Below are positions 1-8,029 of a stretch of DNA of 18,935 nt, in pieces; position 1 is the stretch's first letter; each line of letters begins with the position of its first letter. Made by a program: the position numbers and the translations under genes. The DNA comes from Leptofilum sp050292445 (GTDB taxonomy: Bacteria > Chloroflexota > Anaerolineae > Promineifilales > Promineifilaceae), in contig JBNKLQ010000106.1 of NCBI GenBank assembly GCA_050292445.1, positions 1-18,935 on the forward strand, written 5' to 3'. The notes under the pieces were generated by a model. That model did no database searches. It saw only the letters and a program-made list of their open reading frames with translations, and was not told the DNA's origin.

Positions 1-3000
1 TTTACATCAGGCTGACCATCTGTTTCGGCATCAACGCCTGCCCCCAGGTAAATGGTGGAGGAGATGATGTGGCGAGCCGCCAATTCTGGATTTGCGCCCA
101 GTGAAGCGGATTCGGTCGGATAGGTGGCTGGGGCATCGCCATAATCGGTGTCCAGCCAGATGCCCTGGTCCCATGTCCAGTCATCGTCTGTGGTGACGTC
201 GGGGTCGGGGTCAGGGGTGACGGTGAATACGGCCGTTTGCCAATAATCACCATAAGTCGGGTCATTGCCAAAAAGCTCACCATCACTATCCAAATCATTG
301 GTGGTTGTGTTGGGCGGGCTAACCGTATAGCTGGCAGGGGGGTAGAAACGTACGAAATAATCACCCGCTGGAATTTCTACAAATTGATAAAACCCATCGT
401 CGCCATTGGCATCTACACCGGTCACACGATAGTCAACAAATACGGGTGAGCCACCATTGTTGTCCCATAGCTCAACGCGCACACCATTGACACCGAGTTC
501 CAATGGATGCTGCATCCCATCATCCTGGTCTCCGTATACATCTAACCAAACGTAATCCCCAATACTCACACCGGGGAGCGTATTATCTTGCAACTCAATA
601 CCAACACGAATCGGTTCAGAAGGTAAGAGTTGTAAACCATAGGTTAGGCTTTCGGCCGTGTAACCAAAGGAGTTCCAGGCCGGTACATTTTGTGGGGCAT
701 CATTTGGCGCAACCATGTGCCAGGTAAATTCTAAAGACCCACCATTGCCGGTGCCATTATCCGGGCCAAGTTCAGCACAAGTACCACCATTGCAAAATTC
801 CAAACGAATGGATTGCACGCTGGTAATATCTGCCGGTGGCGTTGTAGACCAATCGTCAATACAACCGGCTGGCCCACTCGGTAAGACCTCAGGGCGGCAG
901 GGGTTTTCTTGTTGGCTGTAGGAGATGGTCACGGGTAACCCAGAAGTGTTCACAATGGGTGCCTGCAAGTTTGGACGCCAGGTGCTGCCACGGCTTTGGG
1001 TATCAACCACACCCGTGTCTCCCACGAAGGGGAGAATGTCATACACCACAATATTGGTGGCCGTGATGTTACCCGTGTTTGTAATGACGATACGATAATC
1101 GACATTACCACCAGCAACGGTGTAGCCGTAATCATTCCAACCGGTGTCCAACTGGCCCCAAACAAACTTTTGTGAATCCATGGAAAGGAAAGGCTCCACG
1201 GTTACATTGGTGGTAAATTCACAACCTTCTTCCGTGGTGTCTAAATCTCCATCTAAGTCGAGGGTATCGATGTAATCTACGCCACCGCCTGTACATTGGA
1301 TGGGGTTGACTGTTGCCGGGTTTCTTAAAATGTAAGCCGTATTATTAGAAGGGCCGGGAGGGGTTCCTCTGAGAACACGGCCGTAAAAGCGAATCGTAAT
1401 GCTGTTGCCGGGGTCTTGTTGGTATGGCCCCGCCCATTCCCAGCGCAAGAGTGTATCCGTGCCATTAAAGTTTGGCGTGACGGTTGTGGTTGGGGTTGGT
1501 GCGCCATCCGTGGAATTCATCGTAAACCAGGCATCTGCTGCCATTTCACCCGCAGTTGGCACACGGTAGCCAGTGGGTTCACCGGCATCGGCAACCACAA
1601 TTTCATATTCGTCGGGCATCATGTCGATTAAGGACATGGGGGCCAAAACCGGATTGTGGGCTTTGGCATGATTTTCAATGCTCAACGTGAATTCAGCCAC
1701 TTCACCTGGTTGTAATGAGCCATTGCTTGAACTTTTGCCAACAATGGGGATCGCTCGCGGGTCAATTGTGGTGACCCCAACACAACTGTTGCCATTTGTA
1801 CTATCTGGTACGCCATAAAAATCAACGTGTTCGGCCGAATAATCGACACAATTATTAAATGTGGTGGGGACAGGGGTACTGGCATCAATCGTACCGTCTA
1901 CTTGGGAAGACCAACTGCCACCAGCATCAACATCCCCAATTTCCCAGCGAATGCCAGAAATTCGATCACCAGGCGCTAATACAATATCACCACCTGCTGG
2001 AGCAATAGCCACTGATACGTTTGTGCTGCTGGCATACGGGTTGCCAGGGAAAGGAAGCCAAACGCCTGGTACACTGGCAACTTCATAATAACCATTGATT
2101 GGATCACCAGGAGCAGATGCCGGAGCCATTTGGATGCTGGTCAAATCAATCTCGGCAGGGACGGAATCGGTTAAAACCAGGTTGGTTCCATCTATGAGGC
2201 CCGTATTGTTATAACTCACTGTGTAGTTGACCGGCCCCCCAGGCAGTTCTTCATTTCCTAAATAGGAGGAGGGTGTCGAAACGGATTTGCCAATGCCATC
2301 GCTAAAGGTGGGAACAACGACAGTACCACCAACACCTTGCCCATCACTGTACTGAGGGCTGCCATCTTCTGGGGTTCCCCAAACGGTAAAGTTGTTGACA
2401 ATATTGTCACCAATAGAAGGATTGTCAGCCAATGTTAATATGTCACCATCTGGACCAGCAGGGTCAACACGAACAGTGACATTTACATTTAAGCCACAGC
2501 CAGAAGTGACTTCAACCATGTCGGGCAATCCGCCACCATTGGATATATAGGTCCAATTTATGGTGTGTGTTCCTGAATCATAAACACCGCCATGACTTGA
2601 CGAAACATAGGTAAGCGTGGGAGGAAGGATATCTTGCATTTCTGGGTTGGTGAGGCGAACACCACCAACAGAATCTGGGCTACAAACTTGTAAGGTGTAG
2701 CTGGTCTCGTACCCATACACAAGTTGTGAAGCGCCTGCTTTATTGGCATACATTTCGAAGTTGCTGCCAATAACCGTTGCCGTTACTTGATTACTGGTGA
2801 CAGAACCGCCGGAAGTGACGCTAACGGCTTCATTTACGGCCGTTTCCCCATCCAACGTCCCTGGCGCAAATTGTGCCCTAATTTCCAAGACACCTGTGGT
2901 ACCAGCGCCTAACGGTTCTACAAAGTCAAATGTTACCGTACCCGCACTGTAACTAATATTAGAAATATCAGAAATGGGACCATCTGCAGAAATGTATTGC

Positions 3001-3332
3001 AGTTCTGGGGGAATTGCGTCTGTAATTTGTACATTCGAACAGTCCTGCAAAATACTGGCACAACGATAACGAATGCGGAAGGTAAACGCTTGTCCTGATT
3101 CTACATTCAAGCTCGTTGAGCCATCTGAAAATTCTTTGGATATTTCAAGTAGCGGACCGGCTTGTGCTTTTACTAAATTATTGTTGGCAATGACAAAGGT
3201 ACTGCCGACGAAGAGGAGCAGAGCCAACCGCCCCAGACGGCGGGTGGTTGAAGGTTGCCAATGCCAGGGATTCTTAAAAGCAATCAATAATGAAATGACA
3301 AAAACAATAAGTACAACGAATAACGGCGTCAT
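1..3332 (-). CDS. Large secreted/surface DUF11 repeat protein with SdrD-B-like and DYGDAP region (3' end missing)
   Basis: The reading frame is open from an ATG at 3332 to the window edge (1110 codons seen, no stop). An AGAAGGA ribosome site lies about 8 bases upstream. It encodes a cell-surface or secreted beta-sandwich protein. After an N-terminal hydrophobic stretch (about residues 3-19) and a second signal-like stretch (RRLGRLALLLFVG at 31-43, possible cleavage near KAQA 55-58), several DUF11-type repeats follow. Each has the pattern 'V.YTV.Y.NTG...A.N....D..P', clearest at 366-395 and 743-770; weaker copies lie at about 80-190, 205-290 and 540-655. An SdrD-B/Cna-B-like domain starts at SIGDYVWLDVYGDQDDG (923-939) and runs to about 1040. 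It is followed by the DYGDAPATYP motif (1063-1072) typical of GEVED-type surface proteins. A structural or adhesive role is inferred; no catalytic motif is visible. It is divergent from the PA14 gene. The two hydrophobic stretches at the N terminus are unusual. Confidence 0.88.
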   Translation of the reverse strand, partial: MTPLFVVLIVFVISLLIAFKNPWHWQPSTTRRLGRLALLLFVGSTFVIANNNLVKAQAGPLLEISKEFSDGSTSLNVESGQAFTFRIRYRCASILQDCSNVQITDAIPPELQYISADGPISDISNISYSAGTVTFDFVEPLGAGTTGVLEIRAQFAPGTLDGETAVNEAVSVTSGGSVTSNQVTATVIGSNFEMYANKAGASQLVYGYETSYTLQVCSPDSVGGVRLTNPEMQDILPPTLTYVSSSHGGVYDSGTHTINWTYISNGGGLPDMVEVTSGCGLNVNVTVRVDPAGPDGDILTLADNPSIGDNIVNNFTVWGTPEDGSPQYSDGQGVGGTVVVPTFSDGIGKSVSTPSSYLGNEELPGGPVNYTVSYNNTGLIDGTNLVLTDSVPAEIDLTSIQMAPASAPGDPINGYYEVASVPGVWLPFPGNPYASSTNVSVAIAPAGGDIVLAPGDRISGIRWEIGDVDAGGSWSSQVDGTIDASTPVPTTFNNCVDYSAEHVDFYGVPDSTNGNSCVGVTTIDPRAIPIVGKSSSNGSLQPGEVAEFTLSIENHAKAHNPVLAPMSLIDMMPDEYEIVVADAGEPTGYRVPTAGEMAADAWFTMNSTDGAPTPTTTVTPNFNGTDTLLRWEWAGPYQQDPGNSITIRFYGRVLRGTPPGPSNNTAYILRNPATVNPIQCTGGGVDYIDTLDLDGDLDTTEEGCEFTTNVTVEPFLSMDSQKFVWGQLDTGWNDYGYTVAGGNVDYRIVITNTGNITATNIVVYDILPFVGDTGVVDTQSRGSTWRPNLQAPIVNTSGLPVTISYSQQENPCRPEVLPSGPAGCIDDWSTTPPADITSVQSIRLEFCNGGTCAELGPDNGTGNGGSLEFTWHMVAPNDAPQNVPAWNSFGYTAESLTYGLQLLPSEPIRVGIELQDNTLPGVSIGDYVWLDVYGDQDDGMQHPLELGVNGVRVELWDNNGGSPVFVDYRVTGVDANGDDGFYQFVEIPAGDYFVRFYPPASYTVSPPNTTTNDLDSDGELFGNDPTYGDYWQTAVFTVTPDPDPDVTTDDDWTWDQGIWLDTDYGDAPATYPTESASLGANPELAARHIISSTIYLGAGVDAETDGQPDV

Positions 3333-3369
3333 GATATAGATCCTTCTTTGCTAAATTTCAATGTAGATG

Positions 3370-3384
3370 ATGGGAAACTCCCAT
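3370..3384 (-). promoter_or_regulatory. Leader hairpin ATGGGA-N3-TCCCAT upstream of DUF11 gene
   Basis: A perfect 6-bp stem with a 3-base loop lies about 40 bases before the DUF11 start. A smaller GGCT/AGCC hairpin (3396-3407) sits beside it. Together they could form a structured 5' leader. I could not match them to a known riboswitch class, so function is speculative. Confidence 0.3.
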
Positions 3385-3648
3385 GCCCGGGGAAAGGCTC
3401 CCAAGCCTTAAATTAGGTGCAGGTTCTGACGGAAAAGATTACATTGAAGGAAAACGGGACTGTTATCCTATCTAGTAGGAAATGAGCATATTTTAGGTAT
3501 GAGAAAACGTATGATTATACGGCCGTATCGTACCCATTCCGTCAGGCAACCAGCACCAATTTATTTCATAATTACCTTACATTTGGCAGAGGAATCGGTA
3601 TTCTAGATCACACACTTCTTTGGCACCCCCTTCCCCCAACAAATGCGG

Positions 3649-3662
3649 GCACATACATGTGC
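3649..3662. promoter_or_regulatory. Perfect inverted repeat GCACAT-AC-ATGTGC
   Basis: A 6-bp inverted repeat with a 2-base spacer lies about 100 bases upstream of the PA14-protein start. Its size and symmetry suit a dimeric regulator's operator, but no regulator gene is nearby and chance is possible. Confidence 0.25.
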
Positions 3663-3726
3663 TTCACCAAATTGCCTGTTACAAAATTGAATTAAAAAAC
3701 GACATCTTAAGTAGGAATATTATGAT

Positions 3727-3747
3727 CCGACCACAAATACAGGTCGG
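3727..3747 (+). promoter_or_regulatory. Leader hairpin CCGACC-N9-GGTCGG before PA14 gene
   Basis: A 6-bp perfect stem with a 9-base loop ends 7 bases before the GAGGTG ribosome site of the PA14 gene. It may modulate translation or mRNA stability. It has no downstream U-run, so it is not a terminator. Confidence 0.3.
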
Positions 3748-3764
3748 GCAAAGTGAGGTGGATC

Positions 3765-5540
3765 ATGAAAAAGCAAAGAACATTTATCTCTTTTCTGGCC
3801 GTTGTTATGCTGTTAGGCAGTTTATTGGCCTTTGTTCCAGCCAATCCACTGCTGGCAGCAGACGCTAGCTGGCAGGCCACTTATTGGAACAACAAAACGT
3901 TAAGCGGCACGCCGGTTTTGCAGCGCAGCGAAGCGGATTTGAACAAAGATTGGGGCGATGGCACGCCCGATCCCCTGATCGACAAGGATAAATTCTCAGC
4001 CCGCTGGACGCGCAGCATCAACTTCCCCACAACTGGCAGCTATCGCTTCACGGCCACTACAGACGATGGCATGAGGGTTTACGTGGACAACGTGCTCATC
4101 ATTGATTCTTGGTGGGATAGTCAGGTGCATTCTCTGTCGGCAGATGTCTATCTGTATGCCGGGGATCACAATGTGAAGGTGGAATATTATGAAGCTGGCG
4201 GGAAAGCCGTTGCTAAACTCTCCTGGGGTGCGGTTGGCGGCAATGCGCCTGTACCGATTGCCAATTGGAAGGGCGAATATTTCAACAACACCAGCCTCAC
4301 CGGCAACCCGGTGCTGGTGCGGGATGATGCTAGCATCAACTTTGACTGGGGTGTTGGCTCCCCTGCCGCCAATGTGGTTGCTGACAACTTCTCGGCACGT
4401 TGGACGCGAACACAAACGTTCGACGCAGGCAAATATCGCTTTACCGCAGAAGTTGATGATGGCGTACGCCTTTGGGTGAACAACCAACTCATCATTAACC
4501 AGTGGGTGAATGGCAATACTGGCTACACGGCCGAAATCGATCTGCCCGGCGGCAATATACCCATCCAGATGGAGTATTTTGAAAGCGTTGGTGGGGCAAA
4601 GGCCAGGCTGAGCTGGATTAAACTCAGCGGCAGTGGTGATTGGACCGCTCAATACTTTAACAACAAAAACTTAACCGGTTCGCCTGTGCTCACCCGCAAC
4701 GACAGCCAGATTAACTTCAACTGGGGCAGTGGTTCGCCGGCAACGGCCGTAAACAGTGACAACTTCTCGGCGCGCTGGACGCGTTCTTTGAACTTTGTCG
4801 CCGGCCGGTATCGCTTCACAGCAACTTCGGACGATGGGGTACGCATGTGGGTGAATGGCCAGCTGGTCATCAACGGCTGGAGTGACCACATCCCACAAAC
4901 GTTCAGCGGCGAGATTAATTTGCCCAACGGCCCTGTGCCGCTGCAAGTGGAATATTATGAATCTACTGGCGGCGCTCGGGTGGAGATAAGCTGGACACCT
5001 ATCTCCAGTACGCCAACAACCCCCACGCCACCGACCACACCCACGGCCGGTACAGGTACCGTGGTTAGCGCTTACCTCAACGTGCGCACTGGCCCTGGCA
5101 TTCAGTACAGCGTCATCACCACGCTGGTGAAAAACCAAACGGTGAGCCTGAGTGGCTACCGCAATGCTGATGCCAATTGGGTACAAATTAACATGTCTAA
5201 CGGCACCAAAGCATGGGTGAGCGGCAAATCATATTATCTGCAAACTAACGTGAACATTGCCAACATGCCGGTCTGGCAAGGAACACCAACCACACCGGCA
5301 CCAACCAGCGGCACGGGGTCAATTTACAATGCGTATTATGTTAACTTACGCAGTGGGGCTAGTGTGGCATATCCGGTGATTACGGCCGTTCCCGCTGGAA
5401 CAACCGTCACCTTGATTGGCCGCAACGGCAGCAGCACCTGGCTCAAGATGCGGCTGCCCAATGGCACCGTCGGCTGGATGAATGCCAACTACGTAACCAA
5501 TAGCGCGACATTCCCCAGCCTACCAGTATTGAGTAATTAG
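3765..5540 (+). CDS. Secreted protein with three PA14 domains and two bacterial SH3 domains
   Basis: An exported 591-residue protein. The start is the ATG at 3765 (MKKQRTF), preceded by GAGGTG at 3755-3760; an in-frame GTG at 3753 lies too close to that site. It has a signal peptide (positive KKQR, hydrophobic 8-25, cleavage near LLAA 29-32). Three tandem PA14 domains follow at about 36-156, 168-288 and 293-413. Each repeats 'YFNN..LTG.PVL', 'FSARWTR', 'YRFTA..DDGVR' and ends 'EYYE..GGA...LSW'. The DDG turn is the calcium/sugar-binding position of PA14 lectin-like folds. A Thr/Pro linker (415-428) leads to two SH3b domains (about 431-492, with LNVRTGPG, and 517-577, with VNLRSGAS). The family suggests binding of glycans and cell-wall peptide; no enzyme domain is visible. 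It is followed by its own terminator, so it is probably monocistronic. Confidence 0.92.
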   Translation: MKKQRTFISFLAVVMLLGSLLAFVPANPLLAADASWQATYWNNKTLSGTPVLQRSEADLNKDWGDGTPDPLIDKDKFSARWTRSINFPTTGSYRFTATTDDGMRVYVDNVLIIDSWWDSQVHSLSADVYLYAGDHNVKVEYYEAGGKAVAKLSWGAVGGNAPVPIANWKGEYFNNTSLTGNPVLVRDDASINFDWGVGSPAANVVADNFSARWTRTQTFDAGKYRFTAEVDDGVRLWVNNQLIINQWVNGNTGYTAEIDLPGGNIPIQMEYFESVGGAKARLSWIKLSGSGDWTAQYFNNKNLTGSPVLTRNDSQINFNWGSGSPATAVNSDNFSARWTRSLNFVAGRYRFTATSDDGVRMWVNGQLVINGWSDHIPQTFSGEINLPNGPVPLQVEYYESTGGARVEISWTPISSTPTTPTPPTTPTAGTGTVVSAYLNVRTGPGIQYSVITTLVKNQTVSLSGYRNADANWVQINMSNGTKAWVSGKSYYLQTNVNIANMPVWQGTPTTPAPTSGTGSIYNAYYVNLRSGASVAYPVITAVPAGTTVTLIGRNGSSTWLKMRLPNGTVGWMNANYVTNSATFPSLPVLSN

Positions 5541-5561
5541 GTAACTGAGTCATTGAAGTAG

Positions 5562-5600
5562 GCCCTGACGGGAGATCATCCCGTCAGGGCTTTTTCTTTT
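5562..5600 (+). terminator. Rho-independent terminator after PA14 gene
   Basis: An 11-bp perfect GC-rich stem (GCCCTGACGGG at 5562-5572 pairing with 5580-5590, 7-base loop) is followed at once by TTTTTCTTTT. On the other strand no U-run follows, so it should stop plus-strand transcription mainly. It ends one base before the stop codon of the convergent lipoprotein gene. Confidence 0.93.
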
Positions 5601-7706
5601 TTAGTTGCGAGTAATCGCGTCCATCGCGGGCACAAAAACAGCCTCGTACAATGTTTCTGTCTCACCCCCCTGGCTAATCAACATGACAATGAATAATCCA
5701 TTGTCATCTTCAAAGAAGCCCATGTTGATAGGGAATCCCTGGAATTCGGAACTATACAAGGCCCAGGTACGGCCGTTCGCATCCGCATATTCACCACTTT
5801 GAACCGGTGCTTCATCCAGGCCAAGCTGGCTGGTCAGCACACCCAACAGCCCTTCCACACCCAATCCAGGCGGCGCTGCTTGTTGGATAATGACCGTTTG
5901 ATCGAGTGCCGAAGCGCCACGAGCATACGTGCCAGGAGCCAACTCTTCCCAACCCACCGGTTTTTCACCAGAAATACCAAATGCATCATTGCTGTATGGT
6001 TCCAGCTCAATAGCCACCGTTGTGCCGTCGCCCGGCACCTCAAATTCAGGTGCTCCCATTCCTGTTATGCAAACTGAATTTGGCTCGGTGATGGGATCTT
6101 CCAGGAAATCCATAGTGATGCCCAGCGGGCAGTCACCGGAAATACTTGCCCCATGACCAATGCCAGGGAACTCAAAAAAGTAGCTGTTGCTAAATCCTTC
6201 ACCAACATCCTGCCCCCAGCCGGGTGGTGTAATGGGATCATACTCGCCAGCCAGAATGAGCGTAGGAATTTCGCTGATAACCGGCTCATTTTCGATGGCG
6301 TCTGCCTGGCCTGCCTGCCACATATCACACACAGTAAAACCAAACTGCCCGGTTACGATACTGGCTTCAAAAATTTGATCCAGGTAAGGGAAGTTGGGGG
6401 TAGCCAATGCTTCGCCAGGTGTGCCAAAGCTAATCTCCTCGTTGCACTGCACCGAAAGCTGCATCCCTTGGCTGAAAAACTCTTGCTGGGCCAAAAAGCT
6501 GGAAAGAATTGTGGCGAGATCTGTGGTATTGCCGTCACGCACATCAAAAATTAACTTGGGCATAATGGGGGTTATTTCTGCACTGTACAATGCCTGAAAC
6601 AGGATACTTACCATCACATCGCCATTGATCAGCGCATCATACTGCTGCCCATCTGCCAGGTTAAATACCTTAATCGTGATCGGTTCATCATTTAATTGCG
6701 TGACCAAATCGGCAAAAACCTGTTCCAAATCCGGGTAAGCAGTTGCACAGGCTTCATCGGCAGCACAACCTGCAAAAAACACAGAAAAGGCTCGGTCAGC
6801 GTTGAAAGCTGTTTCCACCTGCAAATTGGCTGCAAGGGGATACGAGGAGTCTAAGATGACGCTGCGAATCCCCTGTGGATAATCGCGCACAACTGTTTGG
6901 GCCAGGCGTGTACCATAAGAGATGCCGTACACATTCCATTCCTCATACCCTAACGCCTCACGCAAATCGGCCAAATCTGCGGCATTTTCGGCGCTGTTGT
7001 AAGCGGTGAGGTCTACGCCTTCAGACACCAGCCGATCGTGGCACTCGGTTAACGCTTCTAATTGAAGCGCCTGCCCTTCTTCGATGCTCAAATCGTCATC
7101 AAGCGTTTCAAACGTCAGTTCAGTCACTTCAGGGCAAGCCAGCGACGGTTCAGAGTAACCCGTGCCGCGCTGGTCAAACATAATGAAAGTGTGATCGGCC
7201 AGGAATGGCGCAAAACGCATTTCAAAAACGAGTGGAACAGTTTCCAGAGCGTCCCCGCCGGGGCCACCTTCTAAATAGACGATGGGGTCTGATGCGGGAT
7301 TAACACTGTCGCTGGCAAAGATAGCGACGTGTAGGCGGACGGTACGGCCGTTGGCCACATCATCTCTATTTTCCGGCACGGTCAGGTAACCACATTCCAC
7401 CTCACGACCACCCGGCACAGCAAATTCACAATCAGCTGTTTCAAAGTTGACCCCATATTCGGGTTCCGGTTCAGGCGTTGCCGTGGGCTCAGTGGTAGCA
7501 GTTGGTTCTGGCTCAGGGGTATTCGTGGGGGGTACAGACGTCGGTTCATCCGTTGGTTCTGCAGTGGGTTCGTCTGTTGCTTCGATGGCGTCGGCAACGG
7601 CCGTGGGTTCTGGGGTCGGCGTCGGCTCTTCGGTATTGCAGGCTGCCAGCAGCAGCACGGCCGAAACAGCCAGGCCAAAACGGTACATAATTGGTAATGG
7701 TTTCAT
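5601..7706 (-). CDS. Lipoprotein alpha/beta-hydrolase (S33/TAP-like peptidase family) with extra C-terminal domain
   Basis: A membrane-anchored extracellular serine hydrolase of 701 residues. The start at 7706 is favoured by AGGAGAG seven bases upstream; an in-frame ATG at 7733 lacks a good site. There is a signal peptide with lipobox LAAC (Cys23), then a Glu/Pro/Thr-rich spacer (24-84). The hydrolase domain shows the oxyanion-loop GGPGG (147-151), DQRGTGYS (178-185), nucleophile GISYGT (Ser263), Asp490 in LAGEYDPITPP and His518 in PGIGHGAS, a complete catalytic triad. The order and the C-terminal TAP-like segment fit the S33 prolyl-aminopeptidase/tripeptidyl-aminopeptidase group; the actual substrate is unknown. 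Residues about 560-701 form an additional domain not needed for the hydrolase, resembling small PsbP/DUF1795-like folds (tentative). It probably releases short peptides at the cell surface. Confidence 0.92.
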   Translation of the reverse strand: MKPLPIMYRFGLAVSAVLLLAACNTEEPTPTPEPTAVADAIEATDEPTAEPTDEPTSVPPTNTPEPEPTATTEPTATPEPEPEYGVNFETADCEFAVPGGREVECGYLTVPENRDDVANGRTVRLHVAIFASDSVNPASDPIVYLEGGPGGDALETVPLVFEMRFAPFLADHTFIMFDQRGTGYSEPSLACPEVTELTFETLDDDLSIEEGQALQLEALTECHDRLVSEGVDLTAYNSAENAADLADLREALGYEEWNVYGISYGTRLAQTVVRDYPQGIRSVILDSSYPLAANLQVETAFNADRAFSVFFAGCAADEACATAYPDLEQVFADLVTQLNDEPITIKVFNLADGQQYDALINGDVMVSILFQALYSAEITPIMPKLIFDVRDGNTTDLATILSSFLAQQEFFSQGMQLSVQCNEEISFGTPGEALATPNFPYLDQIFEASIVTGQFGFTVCDMWQAGQADAIENEPVISEIPTLILAGEYDPITPPGWGQDVGEGFSNSYFFEFPGIGHGASISGDCPLGITMDFLEDPITEPNSVCITGMGAPEFEVPGDGTTVAIELEPYSNDAFGISGEKPVGWEELAPGTYARGASALDQTVIIQQAAPPGLGVEGLLGVLTSQLGLDEAPVQSGEYADANGRTWALYSSEFQGFPINMGFFEDDNGLFIVMLISQGGETETLYEAVFVPAMDAITRN
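7455..7637 (-). repeat. Low-complexity Glu/Pro/Thr spacer repeat in lipoprotein gene
   Basis: It encodes residues 24-84 after the lipobox cysteine, with repeated EPT and PTPEP units, which hold the hydrolase away from the membrane. Imperfect short repeats make it prone to length change. Confidence 0.85.
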
Positions 7707-7859
7707 TTCATCTCTCCTAAAAATTAGCCGCATAGAAACAGTTGCCGCCTAATTAAGCAGTAGCAAATGCAGTCAAATTTACTTACAGAATGGACAAAAC
7801 TCGCCCGCATTTGGGACATTTCATGGGGCTCCAAGCTGGTCGAGGCTTCCCCGCTAGTA

Positions 7860-7879
7860 TGTTACCTGTGTACGTAACA
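7860..7879. promoter_or_regulatory. Inverted repeat TGTTAC-N8-GTAACA
   Basis: Perfect 6-bp arms, 8-base spacer, in the divergent intergenic region. Its geometry fits a helix-turn-helix dimer site, but it may simply belong to a dispersed intergenic sequence. Confidence 0.3.
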
Positions 7880-7967
7880 ACTGGAAAAATGTAGCGCAAC
7901 CGAAAGCAAAAATCTAGGTGTCAAGCAATCACGTTCACTCCCCATTCATAAAAATTCAGATTGACAG

Positions 7968-7995
7968 TTGACATTTATCGCATCTTAATTATAAT
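7968..7995 (+). promoter_or_regulatory. Consensus sigma70 promoter TTGACA-N16-TATAAT
   Basis: Both hexamers match the consensus exactly: TTGACA at 7968-7973 and TATAAT at 7990-7995, separated by 16 bases. A second TTGACA sits at 7961-7966. Transcription would begin near 8002, about 28 bases before the membrane-protein start at 8030. Such a perfect promoter usually needs repression, and a palindrome overlaps its start site. Confidence 0.75.
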
Positions 7996-8010
7996 TTAGA
8001 CATGTCTAAA
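7995..8010. promoter_or_regulatory. Perfect 16-bp palindrome TTTAGACATGTCTAAA (probable operator)
   Basis: It begins on the last base of the -10 hexamer and covers the expected transcription start, so a bound protein would block initiation. The TTAG...CTAA ends loosely recall DtxR/MntR-type metal-regulator boxes; that is only an analogy. No regulator gene lies in the window. Confidence 0.6.
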
Positions 8011-8029
8011 TATTAGAGAAGGTATTTTT

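Larger units (their letters stand above)
3333..3764. other. Divergent intergenic region between DUF11 and PA14 genes
   Basis: About 430 bases without a convincing gene. On the minus strand it is the leader of the DUF11 gene and contains two small hairpins (3370-3384 and 3396-3407). A TATAAT hexamer on that strand (3519-3514) overlaps an ACGGCCGT palindrome but has no good -35 partner. On the plus side there is a perfect inverted repeat at 3649-3662 and a leader hairpin at 3727-3747. No plus-strand promoter stood out. An 82-codon frame starting at 3620 has no ribosome site and no recognisable protein character, and it overlaps the PA14 start. Confidence 0.6.
7707..8029. other. Divergent intergenic region between lipoprotein hydrolase and membrane-protein gene
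   Basis: It holds the hydrolase ribosome site, the strong promoter and operator at 7961-8010, and a 20-bp inverted repeat at 7860-7879. A segment at 7783-7924 reads like protein in more than one frame but has no usable start or ribosome site. A weak minus-strand promoter for the hydrolase could be TTGACT (7776-7771) and TAATTA (7755-7750) with 15-base spacing. Confidence 0.55.

Noticed and set aside
3361..3420. Possible riboswitch in the DUF11 leader
   Set aside because: Two short hairpins are real, but I could not match the conserved core of any known riboswitch class.
3620..3868. 82-codon frame overlapping the PA14-protein start
   Set aside because: No ribosome site, no recognisable features, and it overlaps the signal peptide of a certain gene in another frame.
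3996..4652. 218-codon open frame on the minus strand inside the PA14 gene
   Set aside because: Antisense shadow of a PA14 repeat region. It has no ribosome site and no domain, and the plus-strand gene is certain.
7447..7752. Gly/Val/Ser-rich plus-strand frame opposite the lipoprotein N terminus
   Set aside because: It is the reverse reading of the Glu/Pro/Thr spacer. A similar artefact lies opposite the CotH linker at 15152-15496.
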